19,449 nt of DNA from CAZBGL01 sp964491375 (GTDB lineage: Bacteria > Desulfobacterota > Deferrisomatia > Deferrisomatales > Deferrisomataceae): positions 1 through 19,449 of the forward strand of contig CAZBGL010000066.1 in NCBI GenBank assembly GCA_964491375.1. Reading direction: 5' to 3'. How positions within the stretch are numbered: position 1 is the first letter of the stretch; the number at the start of each line of letters is the position of its first letter. Made by a program: the position numbers and the translations under genes. The notes under the pieces were generated by a model. The model worked only from the letters and a program-made list of their open reading frames with translations. It ran no database searches and was not told the origin of the DNA. Shown in pieces: positions 1 to 6,530 of the stretch.

Positions 1-53
1 GGCCTTCCGACCGCTTGCGCGGATTCGAGCCCCCGACGACCGTACACCCTGCC

Positions 54-78
54 CCCTCTCCCCCCTCGGGGGAGAGGG
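54..78 (-). terminator. GC-rich hairpin downstream of the dehydrogenase gene
   Basis: Positions 54-64 and 68-78 form a perfect 11-bp inverted repeat (arms CCCTCTCCCCC and GGGGGAGAGGG) with a 3-nt loop. A further partial copy of the GGGGAGAGGG arm follows at 81-90. It lies about 20 bp beyond the stop codon of the minus-strand dehydrogenase, so it could end that transcript or protect its 3' end. There is no clear U-tract on the minus side. The C-run/G-run palindrome resembles dispersed intergenic repeats seen in many GC-rich bacterial genomes, so it may be one copy of a repeat family rather than a dedicated terminator. Confidence 0.5.
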
Positions 79-96
79 CCGGGGAGAGGGGGGCGG

Positions 97-1044
97 TCAG
101 GCCCGGTCGTTTCCGCCGGCCCGCTCGTACAGGTGGGCCGCGGCGAACACGTCGAGCAGGGCCATGCCCACGGACTTGTAGACCACCGTGCTCCCCGGTC
201 CGGCCCGAACCGGGCTCTGGAGGGCCCGTCCCAGGGGCTCGATCCGGTCCCGCCCGAACCATCCCCGCGCCAGGGGCACCGCCAGGTCTCCGGACTCCTC
301 CAGGGCCTGCTCGGTGTCCACGTAGACCCGCGCGGCCCCGCGAAGGAGGGCCTCGGGGAGCTCGCGCATGTGGGGCCGGAACGATCCCACGGCCACCACG
401 AGCCGGCCCGCGAACAGGGCCGGCTCGTCCGGCAGAACCGGCTCGGCCGACGTGGTGGCCGTGACCACGACGGGGCAGCACCGCACGAGCTCCTCCGGCG
501 TGGCCGCGGGGCGCACCCGCACGTCTCCGAGCCGCGGGGAGATCTCCTCGGCGAACCGCCGGGCGTTTTCCGGACGGTGGTCGTACACCATCACCTCCTC
601 CAGCGGGAGCACGGCCGCGGCGAACCGGGCGTGGTACCGGCCCTGAACACCCGCACCCACGATCCCGATCCGCCTCGCCCCCTGGGGCGCCAGGTGCCGC
701 ATCGCCACGGCGCTGGCCGCGCCCGTGCGGAGCCCGGTGAGCGAGCGGCCGTCCAGCACGGCCAGGGGCTCGGCTGTCCCGGCCCGGAACAGGAGCATCA
801 CGGCCTGGACCACCGGGAGGCCCTGTCTGCGGTTTCCCGGGGCCACGGCCACGACCTTGGTGCCCAGGTACCCGGCCGCCTCGCAGGGCATCACCAGGAG
901 CGTGTTGGGGCCGAATCCGAAGTGCGGCCGGGGAGGCATGGTGTAGCTCCCGGCGGCGTAGGCCCGGAACGCCTCTTCCATCGACTCCACCAGGGCGTTC
1001 AGATCCGCAAGGGCTTCCAGATCGCGGTCGTCCAGGACCCGCAC
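97..1044 (-). CDS. Ornithine cyclodeaminase/mu-crystallin family NAD(P)-dependent dehydrogenase (ketimine reductase or alanine dehydrogenase-like)
   Basis: This 315-aa protein has the usual length of the OCD/mu-crystallin family of NAD(P)-dependent imine-handling enzymes. Visible features are the early MPPRPHF segment (residues 36-42), a conserved Lys in GTK (63), the ALDG/LTGLRT-type substrate segment (around 95-107), a Rossmann GxGxxG at 130-135, and the C-terminal VYKSVGMALLD motif (288-298). The segment VAVGSFRPHMREL (217-229) has Ser where true ornithine cyclodeaminases carry a catalytic Asp, so a ketimine reductase or alanine-dehydrogenase-like activity is more likely than proline synthesis. 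The substrate is not known. A GTG start at 1044 gives the typical MRVLDD N-terminus with GGAG just upstream. A TTG at 1065, behind AAGGA, is an alternative. It is the last gene of the four-gene minus-strand operon, about 30 bp behind the Sel1-repeat gene. Confidence 0.85.
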   Translation of the reverse strand: MRVLDDRDLEALADLNALVESMEEAFRAYAAGSYTMPPRPHFGFGPNTLLVMPCEAAGYLGTKVVAVAPGNRRQGLPVVQAVMLLFRAGTAEPLAVLDGRSLTGLRTGAASAVAMRHLAPQGARRIGIVGAGVQGRYHARFAAAVLPLEEVMVYDHRPENARRFAEEISPRLGDVRVRPAATPEELVRCCPVVVTATTSAEPVLPDEPALFAGRLVVAVGSFRPHMRELPEALLRGAARVYVDTEQALEESGDLAVPLARGWFGRDRIEPLGRALQSPVRAGPGSTVVYKSVGMALLDVFAAAHLYERAGGNDRA

Positions 1045-1073
1045 GTTGCTCCACCGGTGTCTCAAGATGTCCT

Positions 1074-1742
1074 TCAACGCCGGCCGGGCCTCCACGTGCG
1101 GATCCGGCGACGCGTCTCGTCCCGCCGGAACGCCGACAGCTCCCGGCCGGCATCTTCCCAAGCGGCCTGTGCGGCCTTCCGGTCCGCCCCCTCCAGGTGC
1201 CGAACCGCCAGCCCCAGCCAGAAATACGCCTCCTCGGGATCCCGGGGCAGACCCGACCCGGTCAGGTACGCCAGGCCCAGCCGGAACTGGGCCATTGCAT
1301 GGCCCTGTCGCGCGGCCCGGCGGAACCAACGGGCCGCCCCGGCAGGGTCTGGGCCGGTGCCCGTGACCGACGGCTGGGGGGACTCGATTCCCAGCATGGC
1401 CAGGGCGTCCCGGCTCAGGCGGTTGCCCTTTTCCCGGAACACGGCCGTGTCCTCGGGATCGCCGGCATAGAGCACCCCCAGCCCGTAGGCCCCGTCCGGG
1501 TTGCCGGCATCGGCCGCCCGGCGGTACCAGCGAAGCGCCTCGGCCAGGTCCCGGGTCACGCCCTCGCCCCGGTGGAACATGCGGCCCACCCGGGCCTGCG
1601 CATCCGGGTCGCCCTGGCGCGCCGCGCGCAGCGACTCCCAGAACCCGGGTCCCGGTTCGGCGGCCGCGGCCACCACGGCCGCCGTCACCCCGATCCCCAT
1701 CCCTAGCGTCCTGAGAACGTCACGCCGAGCACCCATCCCCAT
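1074..1742 (-). CDS. Sel1-like repeat (TPR-related) protein with a probable Tat signal peptide
   Basis: A 222-aa protein built of Sel1-like repeats, the short alpha-helical solenoid units that usually mediate protein-protein contacts. The N-terminus has a twin-arginine stretch (ARRDVLR, residues 5-11) followed by a hydrophobic Gly/Ala/Val stretch and an AAAAEP cleavage region (about 26-30), so export by Tat is likely. Repeats are visible at about 43-80 (AQARVGRMFHRGEGVTRD, ALRWYRRAADAG) and about 133-185 (AARWFRRAARQGHAMAQFRLGLAYLTGSG). A roughly 35-residue insertion between them interrupts one unit. The C-terminus (about 187-222) is rich in Arg, Asp and Ala. The ATG at 1742 lies 40 bp inside the end of the upstream outer-membrane gene and has AGGA about 9 nt upstream. 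ATGs at 1736 and 1700 are alternatives, but the last would lose the twin Arg. Its role is probably scaffolding in the envelope, and no partner can be named. Confidence 0.8.
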   Translation of the reverse strand: MGMGARRDVLRTLGMGIGVTAAVVAAAAEPGPGFWESLRAARQGDPDAQARVGRMFHRGEGVTRDLAEALRWYRRAADAGNPDGAYGLGVLYAGDPEDTAVFREKGNRLSRDALAMLGIESPQPSVTGTGPDPAGAARWFRRAARQGHAMAQFRLGLAYLTGSGLPRDPEEAYFWLGLAVRHLEGADRKAAQAAWEDAGRELSAFRRDETRRRIRTWRPGRR

Positions 1743-2476
1743 CCCAGGGCGTCCTGGACTCCCCGCCGGCCGGCCAGGCTGAGGGCCCAGGGTCCCCGGC
1801 ACCACGATACCACGGCGGCCAGCGTGGCAAAGTCCCTTTTGCGGTGCAGGCCGAACGGCCCCGAGTAGCCGTACGCCTCGGTTCCCAGGAGCCAGCCTCC
1901 TCCCATCCGGAGCCGGACCGAGCCGGCCCACACGAACACGTCGTCCTGGGAGGCCTTCTTGTTGGGATTGCCCAGGAGGCCCAGGCCCCCGTTCAGGTTC
2001 AGTTCGAGCCGGCCCAGCCGGGCCTCCCAGAGGCCCACGAGGAACACGTCGGTCTCGTCGGTGCCAAGACCCTCCCGCTCCGAGGCATTGGGCAGCTTCA
2101 TGCCGAACCGAAGGCTCAATCCCCGGAGCAGCCGGGGCAGCACGCCCAGCTTCGTCCAGAGCCTCAGGTCGCCCGAATCGTACACCCACGCGCTGCGCCC
2201 CCCGCCACGGAAGGCGAGGTACTCGTAGTACGCGGAAACCTCCGCATGGGGTCCCACCCCGAGCCGGGCCTCCACCTCCGGCAGGGTCCACAGGGTCCCC
2301 CTTCCCCCCCGGAGCCATCGGCTGTCCTGCCACGTCCGGCCCACCCCCACCGACACCGAGTAGGTGCCTTCGGGCAGGGTGGAGGCCGGCTCGGTCGCGT
2401 ACGGCCACAGAGCCCATGCCCTGAGCGGCCCTCCGAGCGTCCACAGGAGAAATGCCAGCCACACGCCCCGGATCAT
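1703..2476 (-). CDS. Outer-membrane beta-barrel protein (possibly the MetA-pathway/transporter-like family)
   Basis: A 257-aa exported protein. Residues 1-22 form a Sec signal peptide ending in AWA, followed by a mature chain with the alternating hydrophobic/polar pattern of beta strands. Examples are YSVSVGVGRTW (39-49), EVEARLGVGPHAEVSAYYEYL (67-87), LSLRFGMKLPN (120-130), DVFLVGLWEARLGRLELNLNGGLGLLG (143-169) and WAGSVRLRMGGGWLLGTEAYGYSG (183-206). Short-turn Gly/Asn stretches separate them. The pattern resembles the putative outer-membrane family PF13557, with low certainty. The chain ends in GVTFSGR rather than the terminal aromatic common in BAM substrates, which is odd for a barrel. 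Its ATG (2476-2474) overlaps the TGA of the upstream DUF3786 gene as ATGA, so translation is probably coupled. Its 3' end overlaps the Sel1-repeat gene. Confidence 0.7.
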   Translation of the reverse strand: MIRGVWLAFLLWTLGGPLRAWALWPYATEPASTLPEGTYSVSVGVGRTWQDSRWLRGGRGTLWTLPEVEARLGVGPHAEVSAYYEYLAFRGGGRSAWVYDSGDLRLWTKLGVLPRLLRGLSLRFGMKLPNASEREGLGTDETDVFLVGLWEARLGRLELNLNGGLGLLGNPNKKASQDDVFVWAGSVRLRMGGGWLLGTEAYGYSGPFGLHRKRDFATLAAVVSWCRGPWALSLAGRRGVQDALGWGWVLGVTFSGR

Positions 2477-3108
2477 GCCGCCTCCCGCACGAGCCCGGCC
2501 ACCACGAGGTTCGAGAGGGCCCACAGTCCGTCCAGGGGCAGGTGCAGATGGGCCCGGGCATCGGTCAGCAACGTGGCAGAGGGCTCGAACTCCTCGTCCC
2601 CCGTCCACACGATGACCCTCACGGGTACCCGGGGAAGGGCCGGTAGTTCGACGGCAGCATCTCCTCCCTGGGCCCTGCGTCCCCCGAGCCCGTCGGCCGC
2701 CCTCAGCAGGGCCTGTGGCCGGCGGCCGAAGGCAGCCGCCAGCCTCGGGGTGTCCACCGCGTGGAGCCCCCGGAAGAACGCATCTCCCCCCGGAAGATCG
2801 CGGAACCGCACCCACAACCCCGCCGGGGGCACCTCCACGGCCCGGCCCAGGTAGGCCACGGCGACCAACGCCTGCTGGTAGCGAACGCTCCTGGAGGGGT
2901 CGGCCGCGTACACCACCTGCCGCGTGCGGGGAGCCACCCGAACCGCGACCCCGGCAACCCGCAGGTGGAACGCCCGGCCGTCCCACTGGGCTCCCGCTGC
3001 CCGAGCGGCCTCGGCAGGATCCCGCCGTTCCAGACGTTCCCAATGGGACGGGTGGAGATCCTCCACCCGGGTGTACAGCCGGTTCTGCTCCGGATCCAAG
3101 GGTGGCAT
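2473..3108 (-). CDS. DUF3786 domain-containing protein
   Basis: A 211-aa, apparently cytoplasmic protein that looks like family DUF3786, known mostly from anaerobic bacteria and of unknown function. Characteristic segments are LWVRFRDLPGGDAFF (98-112) and the C-terminal WTGDEEF-PSATLLTDARAHLHLPLDGL region (168-195). The N-terminal half contains a short beta-rich part (AFHLRVAGVAVRV, 46-58) and RQVVYAADPSRSVRYQQALVAVAYL-like helix (63-87). There is no signal peptide or membrane segment. The ATG at 3108 has AGGAG 6 nt upstream and is preferred over a TTG at 3126. It is the first gene of the minus-strand operon behind the promoter at 3150-3179, and its stop overlaps the start of the outer-membrane gene. 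DUF3786 proteins are sometimes found near corrinoid/FeS proteins, but no such partner is seen here. Confidence 0.75.
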   Translation of the reverse strand: MPPLDPEQNRLYTRVEDLHPSHWERLERRDPAEAARAAGAQWDGRAFHLRVAGVAVRVAPRTRQVVYAADPSRSVRYQQALVAVAYLGRAVEVPPAGLWVRFRDLPGGDAFFRGLHAVDTPRLAAAFGRRPQALLRAADGLGGRRAQGGDAAVELPALPRVPVRVIVWTGDEEFEPSATLLTDARAHLHLPLDGLWALSNLVVAGLVREAA

Positions 3109-3149
3109 GACCGTCTCCTGGGGCAACGGGTGCGTCGCGAGCGGCTACG

Positions 3150-3179
3150 ATTGTAGAGGGTAAAGAGTGGATATCTCAA
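3150..3179 (-). promoter_or_regulatory. Sigma-70-type promoter of the DUF3786 operon
   Basis: Read on the minus strand, TTGAGA (3179-3174) and TACAAT (3155-3150) are separated by 18 bp. Each hexamer matches the sigma-70 consensus at five of six positions. Transcription would start near 3143 and give a leader of about 35 nt before the ATG at 3108. The -35 box overlaps one arm of a GATATCC inverted repeat shared with the divergent hemerythrin side. Confidence 0.72.
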
Positions 3180-3235
3180 ACCCGGCACCGGCACGGCCCG
3201 CCAAGGCGAGCGCCGGCCGGCCCGTCTTGATATCC
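3169..3235. promoter_or_regulatory. GGATATC/GATATCC inverted pair in the divergent promoter region
   Basis: GGATATC at 3169-3175 and GATATCC at 3229-3235 form a 7-bp inverted pair about 60 bp apart, centre to centre. Each arm overlaps a -35 element: the good minus-strand TTGAGA and a weaker plus-strand TTGATA at 3227-3232. The plus-strand TTGATA is followed 17 bp later by GATACG (3250-3255), a poor but possible -10 for the hemerythrin gene. The placement suggests a shared operator for both transcripts. This is inferred from position and symmetry only. Confidence 0.35.
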
Positions 3236-3301
3236 CGGCCCATCCTGCCGATACGTGCTACGGGAGTATGAGTCCGGGATGTCCAGGAGGAGAGGATCGC
3301 G

Positions 3302-3727
3302 GTGTTTTTCACATGGCACGAAAAGTTTGCGGTGGGGCATCCCGAGATGGATGCCCAGCACCGGAGGTTCCTCGAAACGCTGAACACCTTGTACGGGGCC
3401 CTGCAAGAACGCTGGGATCCCCGGGCCCTGAGGTGCGTGCTGGACGACCTGGACCGGTACGCCCGGGACCACTTCGCCCGGGAGGAAGCTCTGCTCCGGG
3501 AGGTGGGCTATCCGGGGCTGGATGAACAAATCCGCCAGCACGGGTTCTTCCGTCGAGAGCTGGCAGCACTGGAGCACGCCCTCCACATTCCGGTGGGGAT
3601 GAGAGACCTCGCCGGTACCTTGCACTTCATGCGGGACTGGTTCCTCCACCACGTTCTCGCGGCCGATCGGCGGTATCGTCGGTACCTCGAGGGAGCCCTC
3701 CCCATGGAACCCCGTCCCCGTTCGTGA
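3302..3727 (+). CDS. Bacteriohemerythrin (diiron O2-binding protein) with one ligand substituted
   Basis: A 141-aa single-domain hemerythrin, the normal size for bacterial family members that bind O2 (or sense it, or store iron) through a diiron site in a four-helix bundle. The expected ligands are seen at H20 (MDAQH), H57 and E61 (HFAREE), H80 (QHGFF), H117 and D122 (WFLHHVLAAD). The first His of the HxxxH pair is replaced by Gln: residues 74-80 read DEQIRQH, so Q76 stands where the family normally has His. The codon is a clear CAA. The diiron site may therefore be altered or have lower O2 affinity. The start is GTG at 3302 behind an AGGAGGAGAGG stretch; the protein then begins MFFTWHEKF, as the family does. 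It is monocistronic and divergent from the DUF3786 operon. I see no U-tract terminator in the 65 bp before the convergent glnB end. Confidence 0.93.
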   Translation: MFFTWHEKFAVGHPEMDAQHRRFLETLNTLYGALQERWDPRALRCVLDDLDRYARDHFAREEALLREVGYPGLDEQIRQHGFFRRELAALEHALHIPVGMRDLAGTLHFMRDWFLHHVLAADRRYRRYLEGALPMEPRPRS

Positions 3728-3792
3728 CCAGCGTGCCCTTTGTGCCATCCCGTCCTTGACCCGTCCACGGCCCGGCCCGGGGCGGGACAAAA

Positions 3793-4131
3793 TCAGAGGG
3801 CCTCCTCCCCCCGCTCGCCCGTGCGGATCCGTACGGCCTCCTCCACCGGCAGCACGAAGATCTTGCCGTCGCCGATCTTGCCCGTGCGGGCCGCCCGTTC
3901 CACGGCCTCGACTGCGGCCGGGGCCAGTTCGTCCGGCACGACCACCTCGATCTTGACCTTTGGCACGAAGTCCACGGTGTACTCGGCTCCCCGGTAGTGC
4001 TCGGTGTGTCCCTTCTGACGGCCGAACCCCTTGACCTCGATCGCCGTCAGCCCCGGGATGCCGGCCTCCTTGAGGGCGTCCTTCACGTCGTCGAGCCGGA
4101 ACGGCTTGATGATGGCCTCGATCTTCTTCAT
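3793..4131 (-). CDS. glnB: Nitrogen regulatory protein P-II
   Basis: A 112-aa PII signal protein, full length for the family. The trimer senses 2-oxoglutarate and ATP/ADP and controls targets such as AmtB, NtrB and GlnE. The N-terminus MKKIEAIIKPF, the T-loop region (about 37-55) with GFGRQKGHTEHYRGAEY and the uridylylation site Y51, the B-loop TGKIGDGKIFV (about 83-93) and the C-terminal RIRTGE are all intact. The sequence is near both GlnB and GlnK. Linkage to amtB argues for a GlnK-like role, so the glnB name is provisional. Its ATG (4131-4129) overlaps the TGA of glnD as ATGA, with AAGGAGA upstream. It is the last gene of the amtB-glnD-glnB operon, so the modifying enzyme and its substrate are made from the same message. 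Confidence 0.96.
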   Translation of the reverse strand: MKKIEAIIKPFRLDDVKDALKEAGIPGLTAIEVKGFGRQKGHTEHYRGAEYTVDFVPKVKIEVVVPDELAPAAVEAVERAARTGKIGDGKIFVLPVEEAVRIRTGERGEEAL

Positions 4132-6530
4132 GGCGTCTCCTTCCCCTGGATGGCGGCCCGGATCCGTTCCAGCACCGCCCGTTGCTTGTCGGCGCCGTCG
4201 ATGCGCCCTCCAAAGATGTCCTTTACGTGGAACACGTCCCGGGCCTGGGGGCCGTGGGTCGTCACCAGGGCGTGGATCACGGTGAGTCCCAGCTCGTCCA
4301 GGGCCCGGGTGAGGTCGGCCAGGAGCCCCCGCCGGTCGCGGCACCGCACGTGGAGCTCGGAGTGGAACGGCGAGCCGGATCGCAGCTCCACCCGGGTCTC
4401 CACCGGCATGGCCTCCACCCGCGGGCTGGCCAGGCCCCGCGCCGGTTGGGGCAGCCGCCGGGAGAGGCTCTCGGACAGGGCGGCCACGACCCGGTCCGGT
4501 TCGGGCGGCGGATCCGGGGCCAGGCACCGGAACCACAGGTGCACGGTGCCGTCGTTCCATGCGTGCACCTGGAACATGCGCACGTCGAACCCCATGCGTG
4601 CCAGGGCGGCCGTCGCGGCCGGAAGCAGCCGGGGGCGAGCGACGGCCGCGCCCAGCACCTCCACGGGTCCCCCCGAGGCGACCACCTCCCAGGCCGCCGG
4701 CCGATCTCCGAGGTCCGCGGTCATCCGAAGAAGGATCGCCAAGAGGTCCGGCGGCACCTGAAGGGCTTCCCGTTCCGGCACCCGGTCCAGGACCGCCTCA
4801 GGGACCCCGGGGAGCGCCCGAAGAGCCGGGCGCCTCCCCCTGAAGATGGAAACGCTCTCGGGGGCGTCTTTCCGGGCGCGGGCGTGGAGGGTCAGGAGCA
4901 GGTTCCGGACCCAGTCGTTCCACGTAGCCCCAGCGGGCCCGGGGCGCGTAGCCGAGAGGTCAGCGAACGCGAGCACCGCCAGCGCGTCGAGTTCGTCCCC
5001 GGAGCCTGCCCGTTCCCGGGCCTCCGTCCACGTTGCGGGATCCTCCAGATCCCGGCCGAACGCCAGGTCGGGCAGGACGTGGTGGCGTTCCACCAAGCGG
5101 CCCGCTTCGGCCGCCTCGTCCTCGGACAGCCCCAGGCAACGCCCAACCTCGCGGGCCAGGCCTCCCCCAGCAGGCGCGTGGTTGCCCGGGTCCCGGAGTT
5201 TTCCGATGTCGTGGAGCAAGGCCGCGGCGCGCAGCACGTGGGGCCGGGGCAGCGATCCGGCCACCCGCGAAAGGTACGGCTCCCGGTCCTCCAGTTTCCC
5301 GAGCCACAGGTCCTCCAAGGCCCGCAGCGCCTCGATGCCGTGCACCCCTACCGTGTACACATGGCGAGCGTCGTAGGGCACGGTGTGGGCCGCCTCGCCC
5401 AGTGCCGGGTGGACCCCGGCCAGGAGCCCCAGGTCGTGGAGCGCGGCGAACAGGGGGGCTGCCGGTACGCGGCTGCGCAGAAGCCGCCCGACGGCATCGG
5501 GTACGGCTCCCCTCCGCGCCTCCGGCCGGCAACGGCCGAGAAACCGGGCGAGGTCCCGGACGTCGTGGCTCCGGGCGAGGTCCTCGATCTGGCGGGCCAG
5601 CGCTTCCGGGTCCCCGGCGGGGGCCGGCAGGGGGGGAGGGGACGTGGCTGGCCGGCCCAGCCGGACCCGGAGGATGTCGGCCGCGGCCTCCCAGGCGGCC
5701 TGCACGGCGTGTCCGGCGGTGTGGAGCTCGGCGAACAGGCGGGCCGGGTCGGCGCGAGGAACGACCCGTGCGGCCACGTCCGCGTGGTACTCGTAGGTGA
5801 GGTGGTCGGTCTTGCGGCCTGCCGCGCCGTGGAGGGCATTGCGCACCCGGCCGAGAAACGTTTCCGCCGCCAGGGCCTGCCTGCCCGGCGGGGTGGAGAA
5901 AAGGGCCTGCTGGGGGTCCATGCCCAGGAACGCCAGGCCCCACCGGCACGCCTGGAGGTCCCGCAGCCCCCCGCGCCCCTCCTTGACGTGGGGCTCCAGC
6001 AGGTGCGACACGCCACCGAACCGCTCCCGCCGGGCCCGCACGTCCTCGAGGACCATCGCGGCCCACCGCCGGGCGTCCCGGCCCGAGGGCTCGGCCAGGC
6101 CGGCGCGGAGCCGGGCCTCGGCCAGCAGTTCCGGGTCGCCCAGGACGAGCCGGGCGTCCAGCAGGGCGGTGGCTGCCGTCAGGTCGCCGCGGCACACCGT
6201 GCGGCAGTCCTTGGGCGTGCGCAGCGCATGGCCCACGTCGAGCCCCAGATCCCACAGGGGGTACAGCACGGGCTCCACGCGGGCGCGAAGCCGGCGCCCC
6301 TTCACGAGGAAGAGCAGGTCCACGTCGCTGTATGGGGCGAGCGTACCGCGGCCGTATCCCCCCAGGGCCACCACCGCACACCCGGGGCGGTCCCATCCCG
6401 CCGCCCTCCCCAGGGTCTGGACCAGGTCGTCCAGAAGTTCCCGCAGGGCCCCTGGCCCGGGCCGGTTCCAGCCCAGGTCCTCCCGCGCCCGGGCGATACG
6501 GGCCTTCCAGTGCCCGACGTCCAGGCTCAC
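4128..6530 (-). CDS. glnD: Bifunctional [protein-PII] uridylyltransferase/uridylyl-removing enzyme
   Basis: An 800-aa GlnD, slightly shorter than the roughly 850-890 aa of enterobacterial homologues. It adds UMP to PII Tyr51 under nitrogen limitation and removes it when glutamine is high. Domains in order are a nucleotidyltransferase with GGYGRG (57-62) and SDVD (68-71); the GlnD linker motif EPHVKEGRGGLRDLQ near residue 190; an HD domain with LLHDIGK (438-444, H440/D441), VERHH (about 480-484) and ADLSATRP near 523-530; and two C-terminal ACT domains at about 624-670 and 725-794. The first ACT lacks the usual DRPGLF segment and looks divergent; the second has DRRGLLADLTRAL. In the HD domain the usual GDHS is PGNH here. 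The GTG start (6530-6528) overlaps the amtB TGA as GTGA, and the gene end overlaps the glnB ATG. Both overlaps suggest translational coupling. Confidence 0.95.
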   Translation of the reverse strand: MSLDVGHWKARIARAREDLGWNRPGPGALRELLDDLVQTLGRAAGWDRPGCAVVALGGYGRGTLAPYSDVDLLFLVKGRRLRARVEPVLYPLWDLGLDVGHALRTPKDCRTVCRGDLTAATALLDARLVLGDPELLAEARLRAGLAEPSGRDARRWAAMVLEDVRARRERFGGVSHLLEPHVKEGRGGLRDLQACRWGLAFLGMDPQQALFSTPPGRQALAAETFLGRVRNALHGAAGRKTDHLTYEYHADVAARVVPRADPARLFAELHTAGHAVQAAWEAAADILRVRLGRPATSPPPLPAPAGDPEALARQIEDLARSHDVRDLARFLGRCRPEARRGAVPDAVGRLLRSRVPAAPLFAALHDLGLLAGVHPALGEAAHTVPYDARHVYTVGVHGIEALRALEDLWLGKLEDREPYLSRVAGSLPRPHVLRAAALLHDIGKLRDPGNHAPAGGGLAREVGRCLGLSEDEAAEAGRLVERHHVLPDLAFGRDLEDPATWTEARERAGSGDELDALAVLAFADLSATRPGPAGATWNDWVRNLLLTLHARARKDAPESVSIFRGRRPALRALPGVPEAVLDRVPEREALQVPPDLLAILLRMTADLGDRPAAWEVVASGGPVEVLGAAVARPRLLPAATAALARMGFDVRMFQVHAWNDGTVHLWFRCLAPDPPPEPDRVVAALSESLSRRLPQPARGLASPRVEAMPVETRVELRSGSPFHSELHVRCRDRRGLLADLTRALDELGLTVIHALVTTHGPQARDVFHVKDIFGGRIDGADKQRAVLERIRAAIQGKETP

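Noticed and set aside
14..45. tRNA T-arm-like sequence (GGATTCGAGCCCCCGAC) at the window start
   Set aside because: The loop resembles a T-loop on the reverse strand, but the flanking stem bases do not pair and no anticodon, D-arm or acceptor can be folded within the visible bases.
1051..1329. N-terminal extension of the OCD-family gene up to 1329
   Set aside because: The extra residues are Gly/Pro/Arg-rich and overlap the Sel1-repeat gene in another frame. The family N-terminus begins at MRVLDD, near 1044.
3728..3792. Possible bidirectional terminator between the hemerythrin gene and glnB
   Set aside because: Only short GC pairings (about 4-5 bp) are visible and there is no U-tract on either strand.
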